A stretch of DNA of 64,000 bases from CAYFZR01 sp964347835 [NCBI: uncultured archaeon] (GTDB lineage Archaea; CAYFZR01), in NCBI GenBank assembly GCA_964347835.1, contig CAYFZR010000068.1, positions 22,953 through 86,952 of the forward strand, read 5' to 3'. The position numbers and the translations under genes are program-made. The number at the start of each line of letters is the position of its first letter. The stretch's first letter is position 1. The notes under the pieces are model-generated. The model had not been told where the DNA came from. It saw nothing but the letters and a program-made list of their open reading frames with translations, and did no database searches. This document shows positions 55,124 through 63,757 of the stretch, piece by piece.

Positions 55124-55711
55124 ATGGCTAGAACAGAAGATATTAGAGAAAAAATTAAGGATTTGAGAGAGAAGATACCTGAGGCTGAAGTAATTGTAGA
55201 GAGGCCTCCTGAAAGAGACAACTTAAGACTAATTGTCGGTGCCATAGTTGTGATTTTAATAATCGCTTCTATTGGTGGTGGAATTACATATTTCTTTTAT
55301 CTAAAGCCTGAAAGAAAGAAATTAGGAATTGCAAAAGAGAACAAGATTTTAGAGATTAAAAAAGAATTTTCCGGCATTGAAAGTCCAAAAATGACAGAGT
55401 TAATTGAAAGAACGAACAAAGCCAGATCAATAGATGAAGTTAATGCTATAGATGTAAGGATCATCGCTTCTTACGAAAGACTGCGACACGAAAAACTCAG
55501 CGAGGTTGAGAGCATTTTCAAAGGACCTTTAGCATACAATCCTGAAAAAGAGAGATTAAGAAAAGAAATATTACGTGCAAAGTCAATTTCCGAATTGAAA
55601 GAGATAGACGTCAGAGCCATTGGAGCCGAACAGTGGAGAAATTACCTAATAAAAAGGATAAATGAGAGTGCTAACGAAGAAGGAAAAGTAGTAATATATC
55701 TGCCAGAATGA
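55124..55711 (+). CDS. Single-pass membrane protein with coiled segments
   Basis: The product has 195 residues. A basic/acidic N-terminus of 38 residues is followed by a membrane helix (LIVGAIVVILIIASIGGGITYFF) and about 130 helical residues with an internal repeat: KARSIDEVNAIDVRIIASYERLR and RAKSISELKEIDVRAIGAEQWRN. The repeat suggests a duplicated helical hairpin outside or inside the membrane. No family is firmly recognised; it is somewhat like DUF515 proteins of methanogens. Confidence 0.6.
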   Translation: MARTEDIREKIKDLREKIPEAEVIVERPPERDNLRLIVGAIVVILIIASIGGGITYFFYLKPERKKLGIAKENKILEIKKEFSGIESPKMTELIERTNKARSIDEVNAIDVRIIASYERLRHEKLSEVESIFKGPLAYNPEKERLRKEILRAKSISELKEIDVRAIGAEQWRNYLIKRINESANEEGKVVIYLPE

Positions 55712-55772
55712 AAAAATATCAATAAGCGATTTTATTTTATCATTAGATTGCTGTGATTGCAAATTATTTCCG

Positions 55773-56474
55773 TTAAATTCTAAACGCTACAGGCCTCTTG
55801 TAAAGATTAATTTTTAACACACCAGGATATTTCTCTGTTACTTCATATTCCTTGAACTTGATTTCATCATCATGGAGTATGCTGTAAACCTCGTTAAGTG
55901 AGATCGAGGAGTGAATTCTCACAACCTTACAAGCAAAAGATCCCATTAAGTAACCATACTTCTTTTTTAATTCTTCGACGTCCCCTTTTGGAGTATCTTT
56001 ACGCAAATCATATATCCATGCCTCTTTTCCTGATTTCAAAACCCTATAACATTCATTTATCACCCTTAATGGTTCTCTCCAGTGATGAAGGGAAGCAGTG
56101 CTAACAACAAAATCAAACAAAGAATCTTCGAATGTCATTTTTTTTGCATCTTCAGCTTTAAATTTAACTCTATCTGCTAAATTGTACTTTTCTGCATTTT
56201 TACTCGCAATTTTTACCATGTCTTTTGATATATCTATCCCTATTATTTCAACATCTAGAAGCACACTAGCAATTTCAATAGGAAGATACCCAGGTCCGGT
56301 ACCAACATCTAAGATCTTTTTAGGTTTTATTTCATCATTTATCTCTCTAGCAACATGATTATAAAGGTCCCTGGCGAAAGGGCTTTTTTCTGCCACAAAT
56401 GCGTACAATCTGGTAAAAGGGAACGGTGTTTCTTCAAATTTATACTTTTCCACGATTTTACTTAAGACACTCAT
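55773..56474 (-). CDS. SAM-dependent methyltransferase
   Basis: The class I fold protein of about 233 residues has motif I KILDVGTGPGYLPIEIA, motif II GIDISKDMV, FDFVVSTASLHHW and NECYRVLKSGKEAWIYDL, close to the UbiE/Methyltransf_11 group. The substrate is unknown. The start ATG 56474 follows GGTGAG; an in-frame GTG at 56483 is possible. Confidence 0.82.
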   Translation of the reverse strand: MSVLSKIVEKYKFEETPFPFTRLYAFVAEKSPFARDLYNHVAREINDEIKPKKILDVGTGPGYLPIEIASVLLDVEIIGIDISKDMVKIASKNAEKYNLADRVKFKAEDAKKMTFEDSLFDFVVSTASLHHWREPLRVINECYRVLKSGKEAWIYDLRKDTPKGDVEELKKKYGYLMGSFACKVVRIHSSISLNEVYSILHDDEIKFKEYEVTEKYPGVLKINLYKRPVAFRI

Positions 56475-56690
56475 TATTCTCACCGATAATAAGTTTAGAT
56501 TCTGGGCATCTTCCGGTATTCGTCTTATTATATATACATGGAGGGCCTCAGAAATTACAGAACAAAAGTATAAAAAATTTAAACCTTAAGGTAGAAGGAT
56601 GAAGTATGGAGATAAAATCTTTTGAGGAAAGGTTAATTATCGGTAAAACATTTTCATACATTACAATAACTTTTGCATAAAAGAAACCTA

Positions 56691-56716
56691 ATTTATATAT
56701 ACCTTGATAATTATCA
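56691..56716 (+). promoter_or_regulatory. Promoter and palindromic operator of a MazE-like gene
   Basis: TATA element ATTTATATAT (56691-56700) and a perfect palindrome TGATAATTATCA (56705-56716) lie directly before ATG 56725. The palindrome falls between the TATA box and the expected start, the classic place for a repressor, so autoregulation is likely. The message should be nearly leaderless. Confidence 0.55.
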
Positions 56717-56724
56717 TAATAATC

Positions 56725-56874
56725 ATGGGAAAGAAGGTTAAGCTCAGACCCTGTGGTTCTAGCTTGGTTATCACGATACCCAAAGATATCATAGAGGTCA
56801 AGGGTTGGAACGAAGGAGATATATTAGAGTTGGAAGACTCAGGGATTAATGCCTTGCTACTAAAAAAGAGTTAG
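56725..56874 (+). CDS. AbrB/MazE-family antitoxin-like protein
   Basis: The product has 49 residues. Its core CGSSLVITIPKDIIEVKGWNEGDILELED is the classic SpoVT/AbrB fold. No toxin gene follows in the normal place; the next gene on this strand is 380 bp away. A broken copy of its last 35 bases is at 57662-57700. It is too short for automated gene lists but has a clear promoter. Confidence 0.8.
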   Translation: MGKKVKLRPCGSSLVITIPKDIIEVKGWNEGDILELEDSGINALLLKKS

Positions 56875-57003
56875 GCTTTATGAAAGGTGAAAAATAAAGA
56901 ATGGGGGGATAATTTGAACGTCTTTATAGGCTATTTTCTTGTCTTTTCTCTTGGTCTTGTCTCTTCGATTCTTGTCTTTGAATACCTTTTAGTATATTTG
57001 ATT

Positions 57004-57189
57004 TTATTCTTTCTTTATTGCCGCTTTAATCACTTTTTGCATTTCAGGATCTTTAATTTGTTCATCAGTATATCCATGTTTTTCTTTGACGTGCTTTACA
57101 GCATCTTCCATCATTTCATCCATAGTCTCCCCTTGAGCAACATATGGGCAGTCTACTCCAGTATCTTTACAAGCTAGTTTATATGTCAT
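57004..57189 (-). CDS. DUF1059 family protein
   Basis: The product has 61 residues. It opens TYKLACKDTGVDCPYVAQGETMDEMM and continues DAVKHVKEKHGY, the DUF1059 signature with two Cys and a His that may bind metal. This small protein is common in archaea and bacteria. GGGAGGGG precedes the ATG. Confidence 0.85.
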   Translation of the reverse strand: MTYKLACKDTGVDCPYVAQGETMDEMMEDAVKHVKEKHGYTDEQIKDPEMQKVIKAAIKKE

Positions 57190-57253
57190 GTCAGAACCCC
57201 TCCCATTTTTTCAGTTCTTATCTATTTCATTTAAAGATTTCGGATAACATGAA

Positions 57254-57655
57254 ATGTCTGCGTTTTTGGGTATAACTAAAAGGAAAGAAAAGAAGATTGA
57301 GCAAGATAAAGCGAAAAACAAACTTGCCAAAACGCTAAGAATGTTTGTGATTGAGTGGGGGACATTAAAAGATAGTTCTATGCCTGAAGATTTGCATATT
57401 TTACGAAAGAAATTACCGAGTATTGCAGATAGAATAATCGAAACAGTCTTAGAACTTTCAATAATCCTAGAAGATGATCTAATAAACAAATCATATGAAG
57501 TTGGAAGGGGGATAAAGGAGTGGAGTACTCCACCTATAAAGATGAGATCTGACTTTTTAGAAAAAGGACAAGATCTCTATTTTAAAACAAATCAAATCAT
57601 TATGAGCATAGAAGACCCAGACCGATATGAACAAGATAAACCTCTAATGAAATAG
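57254..57655 (+). CDS. Hypothetical helical protein
   Basis: The product has 133 residues and is rich in Lys and Glu, with predicted helices (KRKEKKIEQDKAKNKLAKTL; LPSIADRIIETVLELSIILE). No signature, membrane segment or family is recognised. It is followed by the AbrB remnant. Confidence 0.5.
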   Translation: MSAFLGITKRKEKKIEQDKAKNKLAKTLRMFVIEWGTLKDSSMPEDLHILRKKLPSIADRIIETVLELSIILEDDLINKSYEVGRGIKEWSTPPIKMRSDFLEKGQDLYFKTNQIIMSIEDPDRYEQDKPLMK

Positions 57656-57661
57656 ATTAGG

Positions 57662-57700
57662 CTCAAGGGTTAATGCCTTGCTACTAAAGAAAAGTTAGGC
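57662..57700 (+). pseudogene. Duplicated 3' scrap of the MazE-like gene
   Basis: TCAAGGGTTAATGCCTTGCT followed by ACTAAAGAAAAGTTAGGC matches the end of the gene at 56725-56874 with a few changes. The altered phase introduces stops, so no protein is made. The tail GTTAGGCACTACACAA continues the repeat seen elsewhere. The rest of 57701-57839 shows nothing. Confidence 0.6.
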
Positions 57701-57839
57701 ACTACACAAGGATTAAGGCAGAGAGAGACCTTGAATTAAGGTAGACCATGAAAACGGTGGTTAAAACGACAAAAAGAAAGCATTATCTTCTTGAAATATG
57801 ATAATAACGTTGTAAATTACAGTCTACCATCTATTCCAA

Positions 57840-58244
57840 TTATATTCTCGCTTTATCCAATAGAAAATCAAACAGTTCCTCCCAAGAAATTGAGTATCCA
57901 TATTTTTCTTCGAATCTCGTACATAATCTTTCTATCTTTGTTTCTCTTCTCCCTTTATTAATAAGATCTAAATTAAAATCAGGGTCTAGGTGATCTATTC
58001 TCCCAATATGACTAGGATACCCAAACGTCTCTTCGATCACATATTCTAACCATTTATTCATATCATACAGGAGTTCTTGGTCAAGGGGAAAATTGCGTAT
58101 CATTTTATCAAAGATTTCTTCTCTGATTCTATCCAAATCTTCTTTCGTTAAGTCTGGGAAAATAGTCCATAATCTACTCCATTTGTTGCGTATTTTGTCA
58201 CCTAACTTGATGTAAATATCATAAGGATCTTTGTTTGGGTTCAT
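57840..58244 (-). CDS. Hypothetical protein
   Basis: The product has 134 residues from the ATG of NPNKDPYDIYIKLG; a GTG 33 bp upstream is also possible. It is acidic and helical, rich in Arg/Asp pairs (DLTKEDLDRIREEIFDKMI; GYPSHIGRIDHLDPDFNLDL). No family is recognised. It could be a small defence or regulatory protein, but nothing in the sequence decides this. Confidence 0.5.
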   Translation of the reverse strand: MNPNKDPYDIYIKLGDKIRNKWSRLWTIFPDLTKEDLDRIREEIFDKMIRNFPLDQELLYDMNKWLEYVIEETFGYPSHIGRIDHLDPDFNLDLINKGRRETKIERLCTRFEEKYGYSISWEELFDFLLDKARI

Positions 58245-58377
58245 GGAACAAAGATAAGCTTGTCTATTGAAAACCACAATATATTGAGAAAATATTATGT
58301 CTTTAAAATTCGCTCAGTGAGAGGGGAATAGAAAATATTAAATTGATGAAGTAGATCCTAATTAGGAGGTGAATATT

Positions 58378-58653
58378 ATGGAAGAACAACCAAAAGGACC
58401 ATTTTGCCAGAGTTGTGGGATGCCGATGGAAAATCTAGAAGATTTCGGGACAAACGCTGATGGAAGCAAGAGCGAGGACTACTGTAACTTCTGCTTCCAG
58501 AGCGGAAATTATACCGATCCAAATATCACCATGGAACAGATGATTGATAAAGTCGCTGGTATTATGACTGCACAAATGTCAATTCCAGAGGCCCAAGCAA
58601 AGGAAATAGCGAATTCATTCATTCCAAATCTTAAAAGATGGCAAAGCAAGTAA
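58378..58653 (+). CDS. Putative zinc-ribbon protein (zinc_ribbon_2/DUF type)
   Basis: The product has 91 residues. N-terminal FCQSCGMPMENLEDFGTNADG is followed by YCNFCFQSG, giving the two Cys pairs of a zinc ribbon, then a helical tail (ITMEQMIDKVAGIM). The family is common in archaea and Firmicutes with unknown role. An AGGAGGT site at 58363 sets ATG 58378; the GTG at 58369 overlaps that site. Confidence 0.85.
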   Translation: MEEQPKGPFCQSCGMPMENLEDFGTNADGSKSEDYCNFCFQSGNYTDPNITMEQMIDKVAGIMTAQMSIPEAQAKEIANSFIPNLKRWQSK

Positions 58654-58864
58654 AACGAAAAATTTAGTGCTAAATCGTATAAAGGGGCAAAGGAATATGT
58701 GGAACAACAGTTTAAAAAGTAGCAAGAGTGTGCAACTCTTCGGAACAAACTTTGTTTGCCTTGCCCAGTTCGATCACTTAACCGATCGCTTAAGAACGGA
58801 TTAAGAGGCTTATACTGAACTTCATTTTTAGGTGCCTAAGTAAAGATTGAAGGGATCTGAAAAT

Positions 58865-59674
58865 ATGATAGATTTTGTGAGCCTTCACCCTGTAATACAG
58901 GCTCTTCTTGCAACTTGTTTTACTTGGTTAGTGACTGCTCTTGGAGCCGCGACAGTATTTATGGCCAAAGACGTGAGCAGGAAGGTACTCGACTGGATGC
59001 TTGGTTTTGCCGCCGGAGTTATGATTGCCGCGAGTTATTGGTCACTGCTTGCTCCAGCCATCGAGATGTCTGCTGGAAAAAGTATTCCCGCCTGGTTTCC
59101 GGCTGCAACAGGCTTCCTCGTGGGAGGTATTTTCCTGCGCGGTGTTGATAACATACTTCCACATCTTCACATCGGCTTTCCTATAGAGGAAGCAGAGGGG
59201 ATTAAGACGGCCTGGCGGCGCAGTATCCTACTTGTTCTTGCCATAACTTTGCATAACATTCCAGAGGGTCTTGCTGTTGGAGTTGCCTTTGGAGCTATTT
59301 ACGCGGGTTTTCCTTCTGCTACTTTAGCAGGGGCCATCGCCTTGACTATGGGTATCGGGATCCAAAATTTTCCGGAAGGGCTTGCGATCTCTATGCCTCT
59401 TCGACGCGAAGGGATGCCTCGTTTTAAAAGTTTCTGGTATGGGCAGTTATCCGGAATTGTTGAGCCTATAGCTGGTGTTATTGGAGCGGCAACTGTTATT
59501 GTTTCGCAGCCTATCCTACCATACGCTTTGGGTTTTGCCGCGGGCGCCATGATCTATGTCGTGGTCGAGGAGGTTGTCCCGGAGTCTCAGCGTGGTGGTA
59601 ATGTAGATTTAGCCACTATGGGTACAATGATAGGTTTTTTGGTAATGATGGTACTCGATGTAGCATTTGGTTAG
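58865..59674 (+). CDS. ZIP-family metal transporter
   Basis: The protein of about 269 residues has eight hydrophobic segments. The metal-path motifs [16 protein letters not shown] (TM4) and [15 protein letters not shown] (TM5) are intact, so zinc or iron transport is expected. The His-rich loop between TM3 and TM4 is replaced by a short stretch. Base composition is visibly richer in GC than nearby genes, suggesting transfer, possibly from a bacterium. ATG 58865 follows AAGGGATCT. Confidence 0.9.
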   Translation: MIDFVSLHPVIQALLATCFTWLVTALGAATVFMAKDVSRKVLDWMLGFAAGVMIAASYWSLLAPAIEMSAGKSIPAWFPAATGFLVGGIFLRGVDNILPHLHIGFPIEEAEGIKTAWRRSILLVLAITLHNIPEGLAVGVAFGAIYAGFPSATLAGAIALTMGIGIQNFPEGLAISMPLRREGMPRFKSFWYGQLSGIVEPIAGVIGAATVIVSQPILPYALGFAAGAMIYVVVEEVVPESQRGGNVDLATMGTMIGFLVMMVLDVAFG

Positions 59675-59789
59675 TCATAATGCTTTTGTAAATATCACTT
59701 TACCTAAATTCGCCATTTTGCAATTCTTTTATTCGTTATCCGTTAAGCGTCGCGTAAGAAGAAAAATATAAATATTCATGGTATTAAAG

Positions 59790-60395
59790 ATGATGAGCAT
59801 GAGAGAGACCCTTAGAATAAAAATTGGTGACGAGTTCAAGCCGGCTACACAATTTAAAAAGCTCTATTACGTCTATTTGATTTTAGCAATTCCCATTGGT
59901 TCTTTAACGTGGTACATCCCCATGTCAATTCTTGCTCCGTTTATAGTTACTCTTGGTTTTTCCATACTGATTCTAACTATTTTGATCTTCGTAGCATACT
60001 GGATTCCAAAATACTACGATACGATGCTTTACAAACTAACTGAAAATGAAATAGTGTGGAAAAGAGGAGTGTGGTTCAAAAAAACAGGAATCGTACCTTA
60101 CAACAGAATAACCAACGTTGATATTGCTCAAGGTCCAATCTCTAGAACTCTTGGAATAGCATCGCTCAAAATCCAGACTGCTGGTTATTCAGCTCCATCT
60201 GGAGGTTTTGGGGGCTCAGCTGAAATAAGAATAGATGGAATGGAACAGTTTGAGGAATTAAGAGAGTTGATAATGGGATTTGTTAGGGGTAAAAAACCAA
60301 TATCTGTAGAAACTTACGAAGAAGATCTTAACTTGAAAATTCTTGATGAACTGGTTAAGATTAGAGAATTACTGGAAAGGTCTTCAGGAAAATGA
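59790..60395 (+). CDS. PH-domain (bPH2/DUF304) membrane protein
   Basis: The protein has about 200 residues. Two membrane segments (YYVYLILAIPIGSLTWYI; LAPFIVTLGFSILILTILIFVAYW) are followed by a bPH2 domain (YKLTENEIVWKRGVWFKKTG, VPYNRITNVDIAQGPISR), then a charged tail. The family is widespread with unknown function. Several nearby ATGs (59778, 59793, 59799) are possible; the TATA box at 59763 argues against the first. Confidence 0.8.
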   Translation: MMSMRETLRIKIGDEFKPATQFKKLYYVYLILAIPIGSLTWYIPMSILAPFIVTLGFSILILTILIFVAYWIPKYYDTMLYKLTENEIVWKRGVWFKKTGIVPYNRITNVDIAQGPISRTLGIASLKIQTAGYSAPSGGFGGSAEIRIDGMEQFEELRELIMGFVRGKKPISVETYEEDLNLKILDELVKIRELLERSSGK

Positions 60396-60532
60396 AAAAT
60401 TTTGCCTATCGTAGTCGATTGGTTCAGTAGAACGTTGTGATTCTTTATTTAGTTAATCGTACATATTATTTTTGACAAAAGCCGAAAAATTTAAAAATAA
60501 ATATTATTCTAAGGATCTGGAGGAGGGGTTAG

Positions 60533-61657
60533 ATGGATTTTGAATTAAACGAAGAGCAAAAAGAAATGCGTAAAAAGGTTAGAGAATTCGTTGAAAATGA
60601 AATAGCACCATTAGAGAGAGATTTAGCGAGAGAAGGTAAACCTGAATTTCCTAAAGCGCTTGTTGGAAAGATAAATGAGGCAGGACTGTGGGGTCTTTCA
60701 GTACCCGAGCAATATGGAGGCACCGATGTAGATGGAATAAGTTTTGCCATAGCCATCGAAGAGATAGCCAGAGTAAGTCCTTCTATTGCTTTAGTTCTGT
60801 TTTGTCATATCGCGAATGGCACGTTACCCATACTGGTCTTCGGATCTGATGAGCAAAAAGAGAAATACCTTCCAAAATTAGCCAGTGGAGAATATATCGG
60901 TGCTTTCGCCTTAACTGAGCCCGTAGGAGGATCTGATCTGGCAAGCATGCAAAGTACAGCCAAAAAAGACGGAGACGAATATGTATTGGACGGACATAAA
61001 TGGTTTATCACAAACGCCTTCGGGGATATAATCATCGTATTTGCATATACCGACAGAGAAAAAGGTGCAAAAGGAATGAGCGGTTTCATAGTTGAAAAAG
61101 GCACACCTGGACTAAAGGTAGGTATTGTTTTCCACATAATGGGTGCGCATTCTACTGAAGATGCAGAGTTACTGTTCGAGAATTGCAGGATTCCAACAGA
61201 AAATCTGATTGGAAACGAGGGAGACGGATTCAAAATAGCACTCCATACATTAGATCATGCAAGAGTAGGATTAGCCGCTACATGTGTTGGTATTTCACAG
61301 GGAGCCCTTGATGCCTCTATAAGGTATGCGAAAGAAAGAAAAGTATCTGGAGCCCCGATAGCAAACCTGCAGGCAATCCAATGGATGATAGCAGACATTG
61401 CAACAGAATTAGAGGCTGCAAGAATGTTGCTCTATAAGGCAGGAAGCATGAAAAAGCCGGGGGCAAGATTTTCCACCGAAGCTGCTATGGCAAAACTTTT
61501 CGCGTCTGAAGCGGCTATGAGGGCTGCGTCAAAGGCTATCCAAATCCACGGAGCACACGGTACACTGCGGAATTTACCAATAACAAAGTTGACAGAGATC
61601 ATGGGAGGTACATCAGAAGTCATGCGAATGGTTATTGCTAGAGGTTTCTTAAGATAA
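60533..61657 (+). CDS. Acyl-CoA dehydrogenase
   Basis: The 374-residue FAD enzyme is of the short/butyryl-CoA type. FALTEPVGGSDLASMQSTA and GHKWFITNAF form the flavin site, and the terminal region carries IQIHGAHGTLRNLPITKLTEIMGGTSE with a likely catalytic Glu shortly before it. It begins ELNEEQKEMRKKVREF, and GGAGGAGGGG precedes the ATG. No thiolase, enoyl-CoA hydratase or ETF genes are adjacent, so the pathway is open. Confidence 0.92.
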   Translation: MDFELNEEQKEMRKKVREFVENEIAPLERDLAREGKPEFPKALVGKINEAGLWGLSVPEQYGGTDVDGISFAIAIEEIARVSPSIALVLFCHIANGTLPILVFGSDEQKEKYLPKLASGEYIGAFALTEPVGGSDLASMQSTAKKDGDEYVLDGHKWFITNAFGDIIIVFAYTDREKGAKGMSGFIVEKGTPGLKVGIVFHIMGAHSTEDAELLFENCRIPTENLIGNEGDGFKIALHTLDHARVGLAATCVGISQGALDASIRYAKERKVSGAPIANLQAIQWMIADIATELEAARMLLYKAGSMKKPGARFSTEAAMAKLFASEAAMRAASKAIQIHGAHGTLRNLPITKLTEIMGGTSEVMRMVIARGFLR

Positions 61658-61683
61658 CATAAGGGTGTTCGTAAACATATTCT

Positions 61684-61706
61684 GGTGGTAACACCACCTC
61701 TTTTTT
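61684..61706 (+). terminator. Hairpin plus T-run terminator after acyl-CoA dehydrogenase
   Basis: Stem GGTGGT / ACCACC with loop AAC (61684-61698) is followed by TCTTTTTT. This is the bacterial-style intrinsic terminator shape, 26 bp after the stop codon of the dehydrogenase gene. Archaea mostly use T-runs alone, so the stem is a nice extra. Confidence 0.6.
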
Positions 61707-61746
61707 CATTACCTATATAAGCAATACACAAGATAATACAAGTTGT

Positions 61747-61824
61747 ATGATATTCAAAACTAAACTCTGGAAGAGAGGCCAGAACTCCTTTGCAACAACA
61801 ATACCACCTGAAAAACAAATATAA
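61747..61824 (+). pseudogene. Truncated AbrB-like gene, copy 2
   Basis: The first 21 codons are nearly identical to the gene at 47949 (MIFKTKLWKRGQNSFATTIP), then PEKQI and a stop. The entire C-terminal half is gone, so it cannot fold as an AbrB dimer. Its TATA box (CTATATAAG, 61713-61721) and start-codon palindrome (ATACAAGTTGTAT) are kept, so it could still be transcribed. It lies just after the dehydrogenase terminator. Confidence 0.65.
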
Positions 61825-61854
61825 AAATAAAGGAAGAAAGTTAGTTTAAAAAGA

Positions 61855-62124
61855 CTATTTGGTTGCTTCTGCGACTATTTTCATCACGTCCTCGTACGCC
61901 ATTGCAGGATAGAACCTGAAAGTCATCACACCATCAAACGGAATTGTGCCCTTCATCAATGTCGCCTCGTTTGGTACTTCGTATATACCAACAACTTGAT
62001 ATCGACCAATTAGCACGTATTCTCCGATTACCTTAACTTCCTCGGGATATTTAAATTGCATTCTTCGCTTGGTAACTTCTTGATTGTCCTCTGCCTCCCA
62101 TTCGCCTATCATCACAAAAAGCAT
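61855..62124 (-). CDS. DUF3303-like stress/EthD-type small protein
   Basis: The product has 89 residues. It opens LFVMIGEWEAEDNQEVTKRR and has YVLIGRYQVVGIYEVPNEATL, a ferredoxin-like (dimeric alpha-beta barrel) pattern as in DUF3303. It may act on small molecules, with function unknown. A GGGAGGTGAAAC site lies before the ATG. A hairpin lies about 70 bp upstream. Confidence 0.75.
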   Translation of the reverse strand: MLFVMIGEWEAEDNQEVTKRRMQFKYPEEVKVIGEYVLIGRYQVVGIYEVPNEATLMKGTIPFDGVMTFRFYPAMAYEDVMKIVAEATK

Positions 62125-62682
62125 AGTTTCACCTCCCAGTTTCGCTACTTATTTCAAAATATATATTATATAAAAACTTCTATTCCTGTGAGTCTATGAA
62201 AACTAATGGTTTTCATGTGTGTCTTTAAAAAAAGTTAGGTAGCACAAAATTAAGGCCATGTTCTACCATATTAAAATAGAAACCAAAATTTAAAGATTCC
62301 AGTTAGGTAGCACACAAAAGTTGGGCACCACGCAAAAAACAGAGTTATAGAACAATAATTCTTGAAATTTATATATGTTCTTGGGCCTTATTTGGTTTGG
62401 AAAACCTAGAGTACCATCAATAAAAACCTAACGCGCAGCAATCTAGATCTTCTCTTTTTGCCAACGGAGTCCAAACTATAATTAAAAACGAATTATCTGT
62501 TATTATCTCAAAATCAAAAATACTTATTTGGGTTCTATTTCAAAATTTGGACCATCTAATTCATTTTCTGAATACAAAAAAAAATTTCACCTATATAAAT
62601 GGATTATATCGGTAATTGTGATTAAACCATAAAATACTTATGTTTCTTGAAGCTTAGTAAATACACTTGGTGGGGGGGTAAG
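62125..62682. other. Long intergenic region with hairpin and repeated tails
   Basis: No gene is seen in these 558 bp. It contains a perfect hairpin at 62196-62216 (stem ATGAAAAC / GTTTTCAT, loop TAATG), and three copies of the tail motif: AGTTAGGTAGCACA (62233-62246), AGTTAGGTAGCACACAA (62300-62316), AGTTGGGCACCACGCAA (62318-62334). The same tail follows AbrB remnants at 57693 and 48614, so this may be a graveyard of such cassettes. Upstream of 62683 is the promoter of the next gene. Confidence 0.55.
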
Positions 62683-62952
62683 ATGGTTTATGTTAATTTA
62701 GAAGAGATATTCGGAGATACCGCTGAATCTCGAATCGTACAACATTTTTTGGACAATCCAAATGATGTTGTTCATCTTAGCGAACTATCTAGAAAAGTTG
62801 GCAAATCAAAAGCTCGTGTTAGCGATGCAATAAAGCGATTGGAAAAAGGTAGATTCTTACTGGTAGAAAACAAGAATATAGTTATTATTAGGATGAATAA
62901 GAGGCATCCATTTGCTTACCTAACAGATTTAGACGAATTGAACTTCCAGTGA
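62683..62952 (+). CDS. Winged-helix regulator
   Basis: The product has 89 residues. VNLEEIFGDTAESRIVQHFLDNPND leads into VVHLSELSRKVGKSKARVSDAIKRLEKGRFLLVE, a clear winged helix of ArsR/MarR-like size. GGTGGGGGGG lies 5 bp before the ATG; an in-frame ATG at 62647 precedes that site and is disfavoured. Its stop codon overlaps a short GTG-started frame that may be its partner. Confidence 0.8.
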   Translation: MVYVNLEEIFGDTAESRIVQHFLDNPNDVVHLSELSRKVGKSKARVSDAIKRLEKGRFLLVENKNIVIIRMNKRHPFAYLTDLDELNFQ

Positions 62953-63062
62953 ACTACGACGTTGAAGATATTGATGTTAAAACCGTTTTATTAGAAGGCG
63001 CAGTCCGGGCGGTAACAGATTCACAATACGACTTTGTAACAGATCCAAACGTATTCAATTAA
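62949..63062 (+). CDS. Short partner frame overlapping the winged-helix gene
   Basis: A 37-codon frame starts with GTG inside the TGA of the preceding gene (GTGA) and reads NYDVEDIDVKTVLLEGAVRA then VTDSQYDFVTDPNVFN. The 4-bp overlap is the same coupling used in the trp and hdr operons. The peptide is acidic and not membrane-bound. No match is recognised, so it may be real or chance. Confidence 0.4.
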   Translation: MNYDVEDIDVKTVLLEGAVRAVTDSQYDFVTDPNVFN

Positions 63063-63180
63063 TTCATTAATCATGTACCTTTCTGTTAGCATTTAACCCT
63101 CCAACTTTTCAATCTAATCAATTCGCGGGTTCTAATACCTTGTTGTTGAAAAGAGTTATATTTCTATTGAAAGATAATAA

Positions 63181-63567
63181 TTATTCGGCTACGTATTCCC
63201 TCAAAAGATCTGTTATTGAAACTAGTCCTACTACATTTCCTTCTTGTACTAACAGATACTTAACATTGTTTTTCGCCATAATAAGGAGCGCCTCTTCAAT
63301 AGTTATCTCTTGATCTATTTTGATTGCGGGAGTAGATATCAAAGAATCGGCAGTTTTTTTGGGCAAGGAACCCTCTAATATAAGAATTCTCAAGGCATCG
63401 AAAATGTCGTCATCAGTCACAAATCCTTTGAAATGGAAACCTTCTCTTACTATAACGCTGTGTATGTTTTTTTCTACCATAGTTCTTATTATTTCCTTTA
63501 TATCTGCGTCTGATGACACGACAACCAAGTCCTTCGACATAATGTCTTTTACCTTTTTAGCGAACAT
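63181..63567 (-). CDS. CBS-domain pair protein
   Basis: The product has 128 residues with two CBS domains: KDIMSKDLVVVSSDADIKEIIRTM, and the second starting SLISTPAIKIDQEITIEEAL, ending with GLVSITDLLREY. Such pairs bind adenosyl ligands and regulate enzymes or transporters. ATG 63567 follows GGCAGGATT; an upstream TTG (63612) would add 15 residues with no RBS. Confidence 0.85.
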   Translation of the reverse strand: MFAKKVKDIMSKDLVVVSSDADIKEIIRTMVEKNIHSVIVREGFHFKGFVTDDDIFDALRILILEGSLPKKTADSLISTPAIKIDQEITIEEALLIMAKNNVKYLLVQEGNVVGLVSITDLLREYVAE

Positions 63568-63757
63568 GCAGAATCCTGCCACGATTTCTTCGGTTAATAA
63601 GATAGTAATCAAAAAACGGATAAAAATTTCCTATACAAAATTGATAAAAAAATCAGCATTTTTAAATTTTACACGTTAAGGCATCTATAATATCGATTAA
63701 TTCTCTAAAATCTTTTAATTCGGAAATCAGGATCTTCTTCTTCGAAATAAGAAAAGG

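Noticed and set aside
56607-56680. 24-codon frame MEIKSFEERLIIGKTFSYITI
   Set aside because: Short, no ribosome binding site, no recognised family; may be a scrap but cannot be supported.
56887-57177. Hydrophobic rightward frame opposite the DUF1059 gene
   Set aside because: It is the shadow of DUF1059, which has family signatures and a ribosome binding site; the leftward reading explains the region.
58654-58864. Gene or RNA between the zinc-ribbon gene and the ZIP gene
   Set aside because: Only a 14-codon scrap (EYVEQQFKK then stop) and a weak AGAGT/ACTCT hairpin are visible; no promoter or conserved structure.
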